DNA of 64,000 bases from Bacteroides caccae (GTDB lineage: Bacteria > Bacteroidota > Bacteroidia > Bacteroidales > Bacteroidaceae), in assembly GCF_002222615.2 (NCBI RefSeq), contig NZ_CP022412.2:62001-126000 (forward strand), given 5' to 3'. Under the pieces are notes generated by a model, which did no database searches, was not told where the DNA came from, and saw only the letters and a list, made by a program, of their open reading frames with translations. Below, piece after piece: positions 18,756 to 27,871 of the stretch. Both the position numbers and the translations under genes were made by a program. Each line of letters begins with the position of its first letter. Position 1 is the first letter of the stretch.

Positions 18756-19916
18756 TTATCCCATGATGTATTTAGCAGGTTTACCGATACGATTCACCAA
18801 GTTTACAATCAACCAGGACACCAGAAAAGCGACTATCGCAGCTATCGGTATCTGTAAAGGAATAGGTATATTGAGTGTTCTTACCAATACCACTGACGGA
18901 CCGGTAAAGAAGTAATGTATCATATAGACACCGAAACCACATACGGTCAGGTTAGCCAATGCCTTCCGTACTCTTTCCGAACGGACATTGACTTTCTTAG
19001 CCAACATAAATACAGGAATTGTCATCATCACCACATTGAGAGAACAATAGGTAAAAAAGAGTTCCAACATTTCGTCCGTACAATCCGGCAAAGCTGTCAT
19101 GTAACGGAAACCAAAGAACGTCACGACATACCCCACCACAAACATCGGAATACCGATTGCCAATGTTTTCTTCAGGCTCCAATCGAGATCTTTCAGATAA
19201 TGTCCTAACAATAAGTATCCGTTGAAACCGGCAAATGCATATAACATTCCAAAAGAATTCCAAGAGCAAGAGCCCCATAAGTAAGGGGAAACAAACTGAT
19301 AATAATAAGGTAGCAACAATGTCACTCCCCAAGCCAGCAAGAACATTAACTTAGCCCGTTGCGAAGCTTTTTCCACCCATGCCGAAAAAACAGGCAGGTA
19401 AAGATAGAGTCCGATAAGCAGATAGATATACCACATGTGCACTGCCAAAAGGGAGAAGTTAAAAGGAATTGTCAGAATGTATTGTATAGTTACTGAAAGG
19501 GATTGCTGCATCACTTCTTCACCGGAATAAGGAAAGAAATCAAGGATAATCTTTGGGGCTAACCCCAATAAGCCGGTAATCCAAGGGAAAAGATTATAGA
19601 TAATAGACCAAATTAAGAACGGATAAAAAACACGGGGAATACGTTTTTTATAAAAAGTAGAAGCGTCACCCCGGACAGGCAAGAGCAATGCGCCTGTAAT
19701 CATTACAAACAGAGGCACACACGGACGAAGTACAGCACCGTAAATGGCTCCCCACAATTTTATTTCCCCAATATTGGGAGCTGTGCCCGGATAGAAGTTG
19801 AATGGGTCGGTACAATGGCAGCAAACAACTGTAAACATGGCAATAAGGCGTACTACATCCAACCAGACGATATGTTGGTTCTTCGGATTGTTTAATTCGA
19901 TTGTCGGTGGTTTCAT
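18756..19916 (-). CDS. Membrane acyltransferase (Acyltransferase 3 family)
   Basis: This 386-residue protein has about ten hydrophobic segments and starts with WLDVVRLIAMFTVVCCHCTDPF. That is the conserved opening of the acyltransferase 3 family, with a histidine in the first helix that is thought to be catalytic. It resembles WecH/YiaH-like O-acetyltransferases that decorate surface polysaccharides. The acceptor is unknown, and no glycan gene lies nearby. It is a single gene reading toward the RND operon. Confidence 0.82.
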   Translation of the reverse strand: MKPPTIELNNPKNQHIVWLDVVRLIAMFTVVCCHCTDPFNFYPGTAPNIGEIKLWGAIYGAVLRPCVPLFVMITGALLLPVRGDASTFYKKRIPRVFYPFLIWSIIYNLFPWITGLLGLAPKIILDFFPYSGEEVMQQSLSVTIQYILTIPFNFSLLAVHMWYIYLLIGLYLYLPVFSAWVEKASQRAKLMFLLAWGVTLLLPYYYQFVSPYLWGSCSWNSFGMLYAFAGFNGYLLLGHYLKDLDWSLKKTLAIGIPMFVVGYVVTFFGFRYMTALPDCTDEMLELFFTYCSLNVVMMTIPVFMLAKKVNVRSERVRKALANLTVCGFGVYMIHYFFTGPSVVLVRTLNIPIPLQIPIAAIVAFLVSWLIVNLVNRIGKPAKYIMG

Positions 19917-20022
19917 AATAGTTAGTGATTAGAAAAAGAGAGTTAGTAAAAAAGGGATGCCTATACGAATTTGACAGGTATCCCTTAAATAAATCATTTA
20001 TTGAATCAGAACTGCAAACAAA

Positions 20023-21660
20023 TTATTTAGTGCAATTCCACGGTTTTAACTGTTTGAAGAAGTCATTGCCCTTATCATCTACCAGAATGAATGCCGGGAA
20101 ATCTTCTACTTCAATCTTCCAGATAGCTTCCATGCCCAGTTCCGGATATTCCACACATTCGATGCTCTTGATATTATTTTGAGCAAGGATAGCTGCCGGA
20201 CCACCGATAGAGCCCAGATAGAAACCACCATATTTCTGACAAGCATCCGTCACTTGCTGGCTACGGTTACCTTTCGCCAACATAACCATGCTGCCACCGT
20301 GACTCTGGAACAGTTCCACATACGAATCCATACGTCCTGCAGTAGTCGGGCCCATTGAACCACAAGCCATGCCTTCCGGAGTTTTTGCCGGACCTGCATA
20401 GTAGATAGGATGATCCTTAATGTATTGAGGCAGGTCCTCGCCACGGTCCAAACGTTCTTTCAGCTTGGCGTGAGCAATATCACGACCTACGATAATCGTA
20501 CCATTCAATGACAAACGGGTAGATACCGGATATTTAGTCAACTCTTTCAGTATTTCGGACATCGGACGGTTCAGGTCAATCTTCACAACATCGCCTTCGC
20601 CTGCCTTACGTAATTCTGCCGGGATAAGTTCGCCCGGATTTGAATCCAGTTTCTCAATCCAGATACCTTCTTTATTGATTTTACATTTGATGTTACGGTC
20701 GGCAGAGCAAGATACTCCCAAACCTACCGGGCAAGAAGCACCATGGCGGGGCAAACGAATGATACGTACGTCATGAGCCAGATATTTACCACCGAATTGA
20801 GCGCCAAGGCCAATCTTGTGAGCTTCTGCCAATACTTCTTTCTCCAGTTCGACATCACGGAATGCACGACCGTATTCGTTTCCTGTTGTCGGCAGGTTAT
20901 CATAGAAATGAGTAGAAGCCAGCTTCACTGTCAGCAAATTCTTTTCGGCAGAAGTACCGCCGATAACGAAAGCGATATGGTAAGGAGGGCAAGCGGCAGT
21001 TCCCAATGTTTTCATCTTTTCAACCAGGAACGGAACCAATGTACCCGGATTCAGAATAGCCTTTGTTTCCTGATACAAATATGTTTTGTTGGCAGAACCA
21101 CCTCCTTTTGTTACACAAAGAAATTCATACTCCATACCTTCAGTAGCCTCAATGTCAATCTGTGCAGGAAGGTTACATTTTGTATTTACCTCATCATACA
21201 TATTCAGAGGTGCATTCTGAGAGTAACGCAGATTTTCTTCAGTATATGTTTTGTAAACACCCAGCGAAAGAGCCTCTTCGTCAGAATACCCTGTCCATAC
21301 CTGCTGTCCTTTTTCACCGTGAATAATAGCAGTACCGGTATCCTGGCAGAATGGAAGTATACCTTTCGATGCCACTTCTGCATTACGCAGGAAAGTCAGT
21401 GCCACGTACTTGTCATTCTCGCTGGCTTCCGGATCGCTCAAGATTTTTGCTACCTGTTCGTTGTGCGAACGACGAAGCATAAATGATACATCACGGAAAG
21501 CAGCATTGGCCATTGCAGTCAAACCTTCTTTCTCAATTTTCAGGATAGGGTTTCCTTCAAACTCACTTACCGACACATAGTCTTTCGTAAGCAGATAATA
21601 CTCAGTTGTATCTTTTCCCTTTTCAAACATGGGTTGATACTTAAACGGAGGTGTTGCCAT
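20023..21660 (-). CDS. Fumarate hydratase, class I (iron-sulfur)
   Basis: It interconverts fumarate and malate. The 545 residues correspond to the single-chain, oxygen-sensitive class I enzyme (like E. coli FumA/FumB). Cysteines in FCQDTGTA (Cys105), in AACPPYH (about 224) and in GVSCSADRN (about 318) are placed to hold the [4Fe-4S] cluster. The C-terminal beta half includes [25 protein letters not shown]. In Bacteroides this enzyme works in the reductive branch that yields succinate. A TACCTTTG box on the minus strand at 21699-21706 is the likely promoter. Confidence 0.95.
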   Translation of the reverse strand: MATPPFKYQPMFEKGKDTTEYYLLTKDYVSVSEFEGNPILKIEKEGLTAMANAAFRDVSFMLRRSHNEQVAKILSDPEASENDKYVALTFLRNAEVASKGILPFCQDTGTAIIHGEKGQQVWTGYSDEEALSLGVYKTYTEENLRYSQNAPLNMYDEVNTKCNLPAQIDIEATEGMEYEFLCVTKGGGSANKTYLYQETKAILNPGTLVPFLVEKMKTLGTAACPPYHIAFVIGGTSAEKNLLTVKLASTHFYDNLPTTGNEYGRAFRDVELEKEVLAEAHKIGLGAQFGGKYLAHDVRIIRLPRHGASCPVGLGVSCSADRNIKCKINKEGIWIEKLDSNPGELIPAELRKAGEGDVVKIDLNRPMSEILKELTKYPVSTRLSLNGTIIVGRDIAHAKLKERLDRGEDLPQYIKDHPIYYAGPAKTPEGMACGSMGPTTAGRMDSYVELFQSHGGSMVMLAKGNRSQQVTDACQKYGGFYLGSIGGPAAILAQNNIKSIECVEYPELGMEAIWKIEVEDFPAFILVDDKGNDFFKQLKPWNCTK

Positions 21661-21698
21661 AAGTTTCTTATTTTATTACGTAATGTTAGTTAGTGAGG

Positions 21699-21706
21699 CA
21701 AAGGTA
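21699..21706 (-). promoter_or_regulatory. -7 box for the fumarase gene
   Basis: The complement reads TACCTTTG, 38 bases before the fumarase start codon. A purine-rich simple stretch with AAGAATGA units follows at 21710-21765. Confidence 0.5.
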
Positions 21707-21784
21707 ATAATTAAGAATGAAGAATGAGAAAGGAAAGAAGAAGAATTAAGAATGAATAACGGAGAATGACGAGGTACAAATGAA

Positions 21785-21825
21785 GACGGTGAACGAATTG
21801 TACTTTATTGTACAATGTCCACCGC
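21785..21825 (-). terminator. Inverted repeat after the DUF4954 gene
   Basis: ATTGTAC (21797-21803) pairs with GTACAAT (21810-21816), and outer CGGTG/CACCG (21787-21791 with 21820-21824) closes the stem. It lies just past the DUF4954 stop on the minus strand. It resembles the repeat at 18671-18736 in sequence and layout. Confidence 0.4.
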
Positions 21826-21849
21826 TCATCGATTCATAGTTTGGTTCAC

Positions 21850-23838
21850 TTATTGTATATGTTCGATTCGTTTAATCAGTTCATTTCCTAAAGCAGTTTT
21901 GTCCTCGATGTGTTTCAAAACTGCAGTCACGAATGTATTGCTTTCAAAGTCACCACGTACTTGTTCGAAATCCTGTTTCATATCATCGCGAGAACCATCA
22001 ACACCGAATCCGGTCATTGAAGAAAGCGAGAACTCTTTCTTTGCGTCTTCATAAACCATTTTATCCAACCCTACCACAGCCTTCTGCCATGCTTTCACGA
22101 TAGTAACCACGTCCTGAGCAGTTACCGTTTCCGGATTCAAGCCATAAAATTCCTGAATCTTATTATATGCCCAGGTCCATTCATACGTGTAATAGTTTTC
22201 ATGCATTTCCGCAAAACTGGCATTAATAGATTTCAGGCGGTTAATAGAGCCGTTTTCGATACCGTCCAACAATCGGTCTATTTCACTCTTGGGAGCAATC
22301 AGTCCGGAGATGTCCACCCATTCGCCGACACCGATTTCCGTATCCGGTTTCAGGCGCTGGCGGATTTCGTCATTACTTTGGAAATTAATGCCTTCCAACC
22401 GTTTTATGATAGAGTTCCCCAAGAATTTGTTGATGGCAATTTCATAGAAACGAATCCCGTTATTCAAAGAAGAATTCTTGATCTTTGCACTCTGGTAAGA
22501 GTAGATTTCAGAGGTTTCGCCGGATACCCGTTTCAATTCCTTCAAAATAGAACGTCCCTTGAACATCTTTTGAATGGTATATGGACTCAAAAGGTTATAA
22601 TTGATATAATCAAGCCGGTTCGGATCTTTCCGTTTGTCACGTTTCGGCCATTTCTGGGCGTCACGGATTGTCCCGACACTTCTCAGATTCACTCCGGGAA
22701 CCAGATAAGTGGTATTCCGTTGTTCTATCAAATAGGAGAAAGGAAGATTGGAAGTGTCGGCATGGTTTACATGACGTCCCATTACCAAAGAAAAAGCTCC
22801 GACACGTGCCGGCCATAAGATATATGAATCAGAAGTCGTTTTTGCCCCTCTTTCCATGGTCCCCTGATGAATCGGTCCCAACTTATACATATGATTACTC
22901 TGATTAGATCCCGAACCTGCATTCATGAATGAGAACATTCCGGCAATCAACAAAGTCGATTTATGGTGAGTCACCGTGAAAGGGCCTGCGAAGATAGCGC
23001 ACGCTTCTCCATTTTCTCCCTGGCAGTTGCTAAAGAATAACGAGTCGGAAGCAGAATAATTGTGTCCCAGTTTACAAGCTTGTCCGACAAAGCAACGGCT
23101 TAGCATCGTTCCGTCGTCCACGTCTGAACCGGAAGAGATAATAAAGTCGTCGCAGATCACCCCGTGACCGATATGCACAGGTGTCGTCACATTACTATTG
23201 ATACTGCCATTGGTCAGCCGACAGGTTCCACAGATGTGGCAATAATCACCAATCCTGACATTTCTGATTGAACCTGTATTAAGAATCATCACATGATCAC
23301 CAATACTGCCGACAGTAGAAGCGTGCTTATTGGAATAGTAATCCGTAATCGCTTTCATGCGATTGATTAGTTCAGGACGATGACGGTACAACGCCAATAT
23401 GTAGGCCTGATGCGCTGACAACTTGTCGTTAATGAGTACTTCACGCCCTCCTGTTTCATTAAGAACTGTCGCCTCTACCCCATTACCGAAAGTAGTAAGC
23501 CGGTCCACCAGAATGATATCCACATTCTCAATGAAGGTATCATTACCGATCTCATAATTAGCAATGTAGTTCTGAATGTTTTCAATGCAGCAGTTATCCC
23601 CTACTGTCACATTGTGCAAAGTTACATGACGTAATCCGGAATGTTTCCTGATGCCTCCCGGCAATGTAAATTCAGCATCCAATACACCCAGTTTCACTTC
23701 TCCCGAAAAACGGGTGTGATGAACGTACTCACAATTAAACCCCTCTGCAACTGATACATTTCCCCAATCATCAGCCAGACACGACTGGCTCTTTAACTGA
23801 AGCACTTCATCTTCAGTTAGTCTACGATAATCTTTCAT
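21850..23838 (-). CDS. DUF4954 family protein
   Basis: A protein of about 662 residues. The N-terminal two-thirds carries many short repeats of the hexapeptide kind (VGDNCCIENIQNYI, IGNDTFIENV, IRNVRIGDYCHICGTCRL, IGHGVICDDFIISSG), which should fold as a left-handed beta helix as in acyl- or nucleotidyl-sugar enzymes. The C-terminal part is helical. It matches the DUF4954 family of Bacteroidetes, whose biochemical role is not established. I chose the ATG at 23836-23838 (MKDYRRLTEDE); a longer frame begins in an unlikely segment. It ends 17 bases beyond hflX in the same direction. Confidence 0.82.
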   Translation of the reverse strand: MKDYRRLTEDEVLQLKSQSCLADDWGNVSVAEGFNCEYVHHTRFSGEVKLGVLDAEFTLPGGIRKHSGLRHVTLHNVTVGDNCCIENIQNYIANYEIGNDTFIENVDIILVDRLTTFGNGVEATVLNETGGREVLINDKLSAHQAYILALYRHRPELINRMKAITDYYSNKHASTVGSIGDHVMILNTGSIRNVRIGDYCHICGTCRLTNGSINSNVTTPVHIGHGVICDDFIISSGSDVDDGTMLSRCFVGQACKLGHNYSASDSLFFSNCQGENGEACAIFAGPFTVTHHKSTLLIAGMFSFMNAGSGSNQSNHMYKLGPIHQGTMERGAKTTSDSYILWPARVGAFSLVMGRHVNHADTSNLPFSYLIEQRNTTYLVPGVNLRSVGTIRDAQKWPKRDKRKDPNRLDYINYNLLSPYTIQKMFKGRSILKELKRVSGETSEIYSYQSAKIKNSSLNNGIRFYEIAINKFLGNSIIKRLEGINFQSNDEIRQRLKPDTEIGVGEWVDISGLIAPKSEIDRLLDGIENGSINRLKSINASFAEMHENYYTYEWTWAYNKIQEFYGLNPETVTAQDVVTIVKAWQKAVVGLDKMVYEDAKKEFSLSSMTGFGVDGSRDDMKQDFEQVRGDFESNTFVTAVLKHIEDKTALGNELIKRIEHIQ

Positions 23839-23897
23839 ATTAATAAATATAAGTAATGTGCCGCTTCCCCCAATCAGCAAAGCAGCACATTGATTAA

Positions 23898-25154
23898 TTA
23901 TTCCTCCTCTTCGTAGGTCTGATAAAGAAAATCGTTATAGGGGTATTTCTGAACGTGTAGTTCTTTCACTCGTTGATAAACTACGCTTTTCAGTTCGTCC
24001 ATATTGATTCTTTCGCGGGCGGAAATAAAGAGACAGTTGTCTTCCATTTTTGCCATCCACGTCTTCATCAGTTCTTCGAGTGTTAAGTTTTCTTTCGTTC
24101 GGGGGGTAAGGTCATCCGGCGCTTTCTCCACATAGGTGTAAGCGTCTATTTTATTGAATACAAGTATCATGGGTTTGCCACCACCGCCAATTTCGGCAAG
24201 TGTCTTGTTTACCACTTCGATCTGTTCTTCAAATCCGGGGTGAGAAATATCGACTACATGCACAAGCAAATCCGCTTCACGCACCTCGTCGAGCGTCGAC
24301 TTGAACGAATCGACCAAATCAGTCGGCAATTTACGGATAAATCCTACCGTATCGGATAACAAGAACGGCAGGTTATCGATAATCACTTTACGCACAGTGG
24401 TATCCAGAGTAGCAAATAGTTTGTTCTCGGCAAATACTTCGCTCTTCGAGAGAAGGTTCATCATGGTTGATTTTCCGACATTAGTGTAACCTACTAATGC
24501 AACGCGTATCATGCGTCCACGATTTTTGCGCTGGGTAGCTTTCTGCTTGTCAATCTCTGCCAAACGTTCTTTCAGTAACGACATACGGTTCAAGATGATA
24601 CGGCGGTCCATTTCGAGTTGCGTTTCTCCCGGTCCGCGAAGCCCCACGGAACCTTTACCGCCACCGGCTCCGGAACCGCCTCCCTGGCGTTCCAAGTGAG
24701 TCCAGAGTCGTTGCAGGCGTGGCAACATATATTTATACTGGGCAAGTTCCACCTGCGTCTTTGCATTAGCAGTCTGAGCACGCATCGCGAATATATCGAG
24801 GATCAGTGATGTACGGTCAAGTATTTTAATTTTCAGCTCAGCTTCAATATTACGTATCTGTTTCGCAGAAAGTTCATCATCAAAGATAACCATTCCCACT
24901 TCACGTTCTTCTTCCTCCTCGTTCCGGATATATTGTTTAATCTCCTCCAATTTTCCTTTACCGACATAGGTCACCGAGTTAGCTGTCGGCAACTTCTGCG
25001 TAAATCGTTTCACTACTTCCGCCCCAGCCGTCTCGGCAAGGAACGCCAATTCATCCAGATACTCGTTCGTTTTACGCTCATCCTGCGTCTGAGTGATGAG
25101 TCCCACAAGCACTGCTATTTCTACTTTGGCTTCGGATATTACAAATTCTTTCAT
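23898..25154 (-). CDS. hflX: GTPase HflX
   Basis: A ribosome-binding GTPase that helps rescue or split stalled ribosomes. The 418 residues contain the N-terminal HflX domain, a Gly-rich hinge (QGGGSGAGGGKGSVGLRGPGE), then the G domain with GYTNVGKST (G1), DTVGFIRKLP (G3) and NKID (G4). It is the first gene of a probable two-gene unit with the DUF4954 gene, 59 bases apart. A TATCTTTG box on the minus strand (25189-25196) may be its -7 element. Confidence 0.94.
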   Translation of the reverse strand: MKEFVISEAKVEIAVLVGLITQTQDERKTNEYLDELAFLAETAGAEVVKRFTQKLPTANSVTYVGKGKLEEIKQYIRNEEEEEREVGMVIFDDELSAKQIRNIEAELKIKILDRTSLILDIFAMRAQTANAKTQVELAQYKYMLPRLQRLWTHLERQGGGSGAGGGKGSVGLRGPGETQLEMDRRIILNRMSLLKERLAEIDKQKATQRKNRGRMIRVALVGYTNVGKSTMMNLLSKSEVFAENKLFATLDTTVRKVIIDNLPFLLSDTVGFIRKLPTDLVDSFKSTLDEVREADLLVHVVDISHPGFEEQIEVVNKTLAEIGGGGKPMILVFNKIDAYTYVEKAPDDLTPRTKENLTLEELMKTWMAKMEDNCLFISARERINMDELKSVVYQRVKELHVQKYPYNDFLYQTYEEEE

Positions 25155-25219
25155 TCTTTACTTTTTTCTTTCCTATATAACACGGGGACAAAGATAATGA
25201 TTTCAATGAGATAATAAAA

Positions 25220-25260
25220 GAGAGTATGCTTACGTTTTTTTAAAACGCGAACATACTCTC
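25220..25260 (-). terminator. Terminator of the susC-susD-lipoprotein operon
   Basis: GAGAGTATG (25220-25228) pairs with CATACTCTC (25252-25260), with a run of A/T inside and AT-rich sequence on both sides. It follows the minus-strand lipoprotein gene ending at 25334. Confidence 0.65.
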
Positions 25261-25333
25261 TATTTATTCTTGTCAAGAAGAAATGATCTATTTCTTCATG
25301 TTAATCGTCTTTCAAATATTGATTAGATTCGAA

Positions 25334-26227
25334 TCACTCATCCTCAAGTATCAATTTAAAGTCATCCGGCACTGTAAGCACAGATTCTTTTTGTCCAATC
25401 AGACCATCCCCGTAATAATAGACATTGAGAGTCATCTTATGGCTTGTCGGATCATATTTAGAATCCACATCATCTACCCCTAAATAGTCCAATGAGCTAA
25501 ATCCTAGGATATCTGATCCTTCTTCTGTCAAGTACCCGGTATTATAACTATCGAAAGCGACTCCATTGTTTTTCGGATTAATCGTGAAGAACAAATATTC
25601 ATCCGGTTCACCAACTTCTTCTCCTGACTCTGCCAAAGCTTGCGAGAACGGATCAACAATGCGATAACGATTCTCGCCATCTACACGTTGTACTTTTACA
25701 TTATATTCTTTACCAGCATTATATTCATCAAATACCCAGTCTTTGAAAGCAAATGTTCCCGAAACATCCACCCATTTCAAACATTGAACAGTGAAACTAG
25801 CATGTCCGTTTCCTTTATATGGATTAACGGCAGCAGCTTCCAATGAGATTTGAAACGAATACTCCTCTTTTAGCTGTGCTTTTTCAAAAGTTATAACCAG
25901 ATCAGCCGTTGCCTGTCCGGCTGCAAAACTAACACTCTGAGGGATGTTGAAAATATTTTCCGTATTAGCCTGTACCTCAATTGCAACAGTTGCAGCCGCC
26001 TCTGTCTTATCCCGGCTAATTGTCAACGTCAGTTCTTTAGGATCAGTATCTTCCAACTCTTCATATCCAATATTATCTCCCACAAAAGAAGCACCAATAC
26101 AATTGGGATCAACTGCCGGAGAAGGAGTACGTCCATCATCATCGGAGCAAGCAGCCATGCTTAGCAATGCTATTCCTCCAATTAATAAAGCTATATATTT
26201 TGTTACTTTTTTCATTGTAGTATTCAT
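25334..26227 (-). CDS. Surface lipoprotein with Calx-beta-like domain, SusCD partner
   Basis: A lipobox (LLSMAACSDDDGR) makes this a lipoprotein; the acidic residues right after the cysteine resemble the signal that exports Bacteroides lipoproteins to the surface. Residues about 45-130 (ELTLTISRDKTEAAATVAIEV ... VSFAAGQATADLVITF) look like a Calx-beta beta-sandwich, and the rest is beta-rich. The start is taken at 26227, one base after the SusD stop codon region; an ATG at 26215 is equally reasonable. As the third gene of a susC-susD operon it probably captures ligand at the surface, but the ligand is unknown. Confidence 0.72.
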   Translation of the reverse strand: MNTTMKKVTKYIALLIGGIALLSMAACSDDDGRTPSPAVDPNCIGASFVGDNIGYEELEDTDPKELTLTISRDKTEAAATVAIEVQANTENIFNIPQSVSFAAGQATADLVITFEKAQLKEEYSFQISLEAAAVNPYKGNGHASFTVQCLKWVDVSGTFAFKDWVFDEYNAGKEYNVKVQRVDGENRYRIVDPFSQALAESGEEVGEPDEYLFFTINPKNNGVAFDSYNTGYLTEEGSDILGFSSLDYLGVDDVDSKYDPTSHKMTLNVYYYGDGLIGQKESVLTVPDDFKLILEDE

Positions 26228-26228
26228 T

Positions 26229-27854
26229 TTAATCAGTTGCACCATCTTTTAAATTCGGATTCTGCCCTGCTACGGGAAGGTTACCTCCGGTATTATTCAC
26301 GATACCGGCATTGTTATTGCTTTCTTTCTGCGGGATACGCAACAGCAACCAAGGGTCATCAGCAGCAATATTGAAACAGAAAGCATCCGGCCAGTTTCCC
26401 TTGTCACTTCCCTGGAAGCGAACAACAGGTTTACCCAAACGCATAATATCTGCCATAGAGAAGCCTTCACCCCATAATTCAATACGACGTTGCAACCAAA
26501 CATCATCAACAGTTACAGAACTTTTGTTCCAACTCGCATCACGCTCATCCATCAATACCTTAAGCTCTTTAGCAGCATTACCTTCGTCATTCTGTTGTGC
26601 CAAAGCTTCCGCTTTGATAAGAATCATCTCCTCGGCACGCATGATACACCAGTCATTGTCATTATTGGAGCTTCCTATACCACTTTTCATTCCGAACTTC
26701 ACATTGGTATATTTGATAAATTTCATTTTTACATCTTCTATTTCCAATGTCGAAATATCATTTCCAATTGCAGAGCCCCAGCTAAGTCCAGATAATGCGT
26801 CTGATTTCAGGTTTTCATCGACCCACCATTGTTTGCGGACATCTGATGTTGAGATTTTCTTATAAAGCAAGGAGTTTATAGTCTTATACATGGCTACTCC
26901 CGCCGTGTAAGCATAACTGGAGAATGACCCTAATTGTCCTGCCGGAGTTGCATACGCATTCTTATTCACCATAGGTACAGAAACGTTAATTCCCCACATC
27001 CAGTTATGATCGGATATATCATAAAAAGCAGGTTTGGACACTTCTTCCTTAGTATAAGGAGTATAGCCTTCCATTGCCTTATCAGCATCATTGTATGCTT
27101 CTTGCCACATTCCCATATACAAGTGAGCACGTGCACGTAACCCATAAGCAACCTGTTGGTCGATACGAGTCTTATCTCCCTGACGGTTATATCCTTCCAA
27201 CAAATCAATAGCACTATTCAAGTCACTTATAATTTGTTCGTAGACCTTACCTACCGTAGCACGAGGATTATTGACAAAATTAGTCGTTTCTTCCGTTATC
27301 AACGGCACACATGGAAGGTCTTTACTGGTAGCATAGCGGAACTGATAATAAGGTGCCAGACATAAATAATCAAACGCACGAACCGCCTTAGCTTGTCCTA
27401 AATAATACTTTTCAGTCTCACTCGCCGTCGCCGGATCAATAGAAAGAATAATATCATTAGCCGCTTTTATCTGATTATAAAAGATAGCATAACGTGCAAA
27501 GGGATTGGCATACGTAGCATAACGGTCACTATATTCACTGCTGACAGAAAACCAGTTATAACCATTATTGGCACAGATCATATCCGGGCCATTCAAATCC
27601 TGAGAAAGACAAACTGTCGGATAACCACCGTCATCATCTCTGGTATCAGAAGGAAATGCAGCACACACTGTCCCCATGCTGCTATACATACCTGCAATTT
27701 TAGCCTCCACACGGGAAGGGATGACAGATGTAGCATCATCTATCTGTTCACCTGTAATTCGGTAGCCCTCACTCTCAATATCATTGATGTCAGAGCAGGA
27801 AGCAAACGATAATGCTCCCAATATAAAAAGTGCAAACTTATTTATTCGTTTCAT
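26229..27854 (-). CDS. SusD/RagB family surface lipoprotein
   Basis: This 541-residue protein has a lipoprotein signal (LGALSFASCSDINDIE), then a SusD fold with TPR-like helices (YYLGQAKAVRAFDYLCLAPYYQ, RIDQQVAYGLRARAHLYMGMWQEAY) and a typical C-terminal block (WCIMRAEEMILIKAEALAQ, RRIELWGEGFSMADIMRLG). It should form the lid over the SusC barrel encoded 17 bases upstream in the operon. The cargo could be a glycan, peptide or other nutrient; no enzyme gene nearby narrows it down. Its expression depends on the promoter in the invertible segment upstream of susC. Confidence 0.93.
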   Translation of the reverse strand: MKRINKFALFILGALSFASCSDINDIESEGYRITGEQIDDATSVIPSRVEAKIAGMYSSMGTVCAAFPSDTRDDDGGYPTVCLSQDLNGPDMICANNGYNWFSVSSEYSDRYATYANPFARYAIFYNQIKAANDIILSIDPATASETEKYYLGQAKAVRAFDYLCLAPYYQFRYATSKDLPCVPLITEETTNFVNNPRATVGKVYEQIISDLNSAIDLLEGYNRQGDKTRIDQQVAYGLRARAHLYMGMWQEAYNDADKAMEGYTPYTKEEVSKPAFYDISDHNWMWGINVSVPMVNKNAYATPAGQLGSFSSYAYTAGVAMYKTINSLLYKKISTSDVRKQWWVDENLKSDALSGLSWGSAIGNDISTLEIEDVKMKFIKYTNVKFGMKSGIGSSNNDNDWCIMRAEEMILIKAEALAQQNDEGNAAKELKVLMDERDASWNKSSVTVDDVWLQRRIELWGEGFSMADIMRLGKPVVRFQGSDKGNWPDAFCFNIAADDPWLLLRIPQKESNNNAGIVNNTGGNLPVAGQNPNLKDGATD

Positions 27855-27871
27855 AGTTCTTTCTTTTTTAA

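Noticed and set aside
20743..21486. A 247-codon plus-strand frame opposite fumarase
   Set aside because: It is antisense to a well-supported essential gene and its sequence looks like a mirror of conserved fumarase codons, with no domain of its own.
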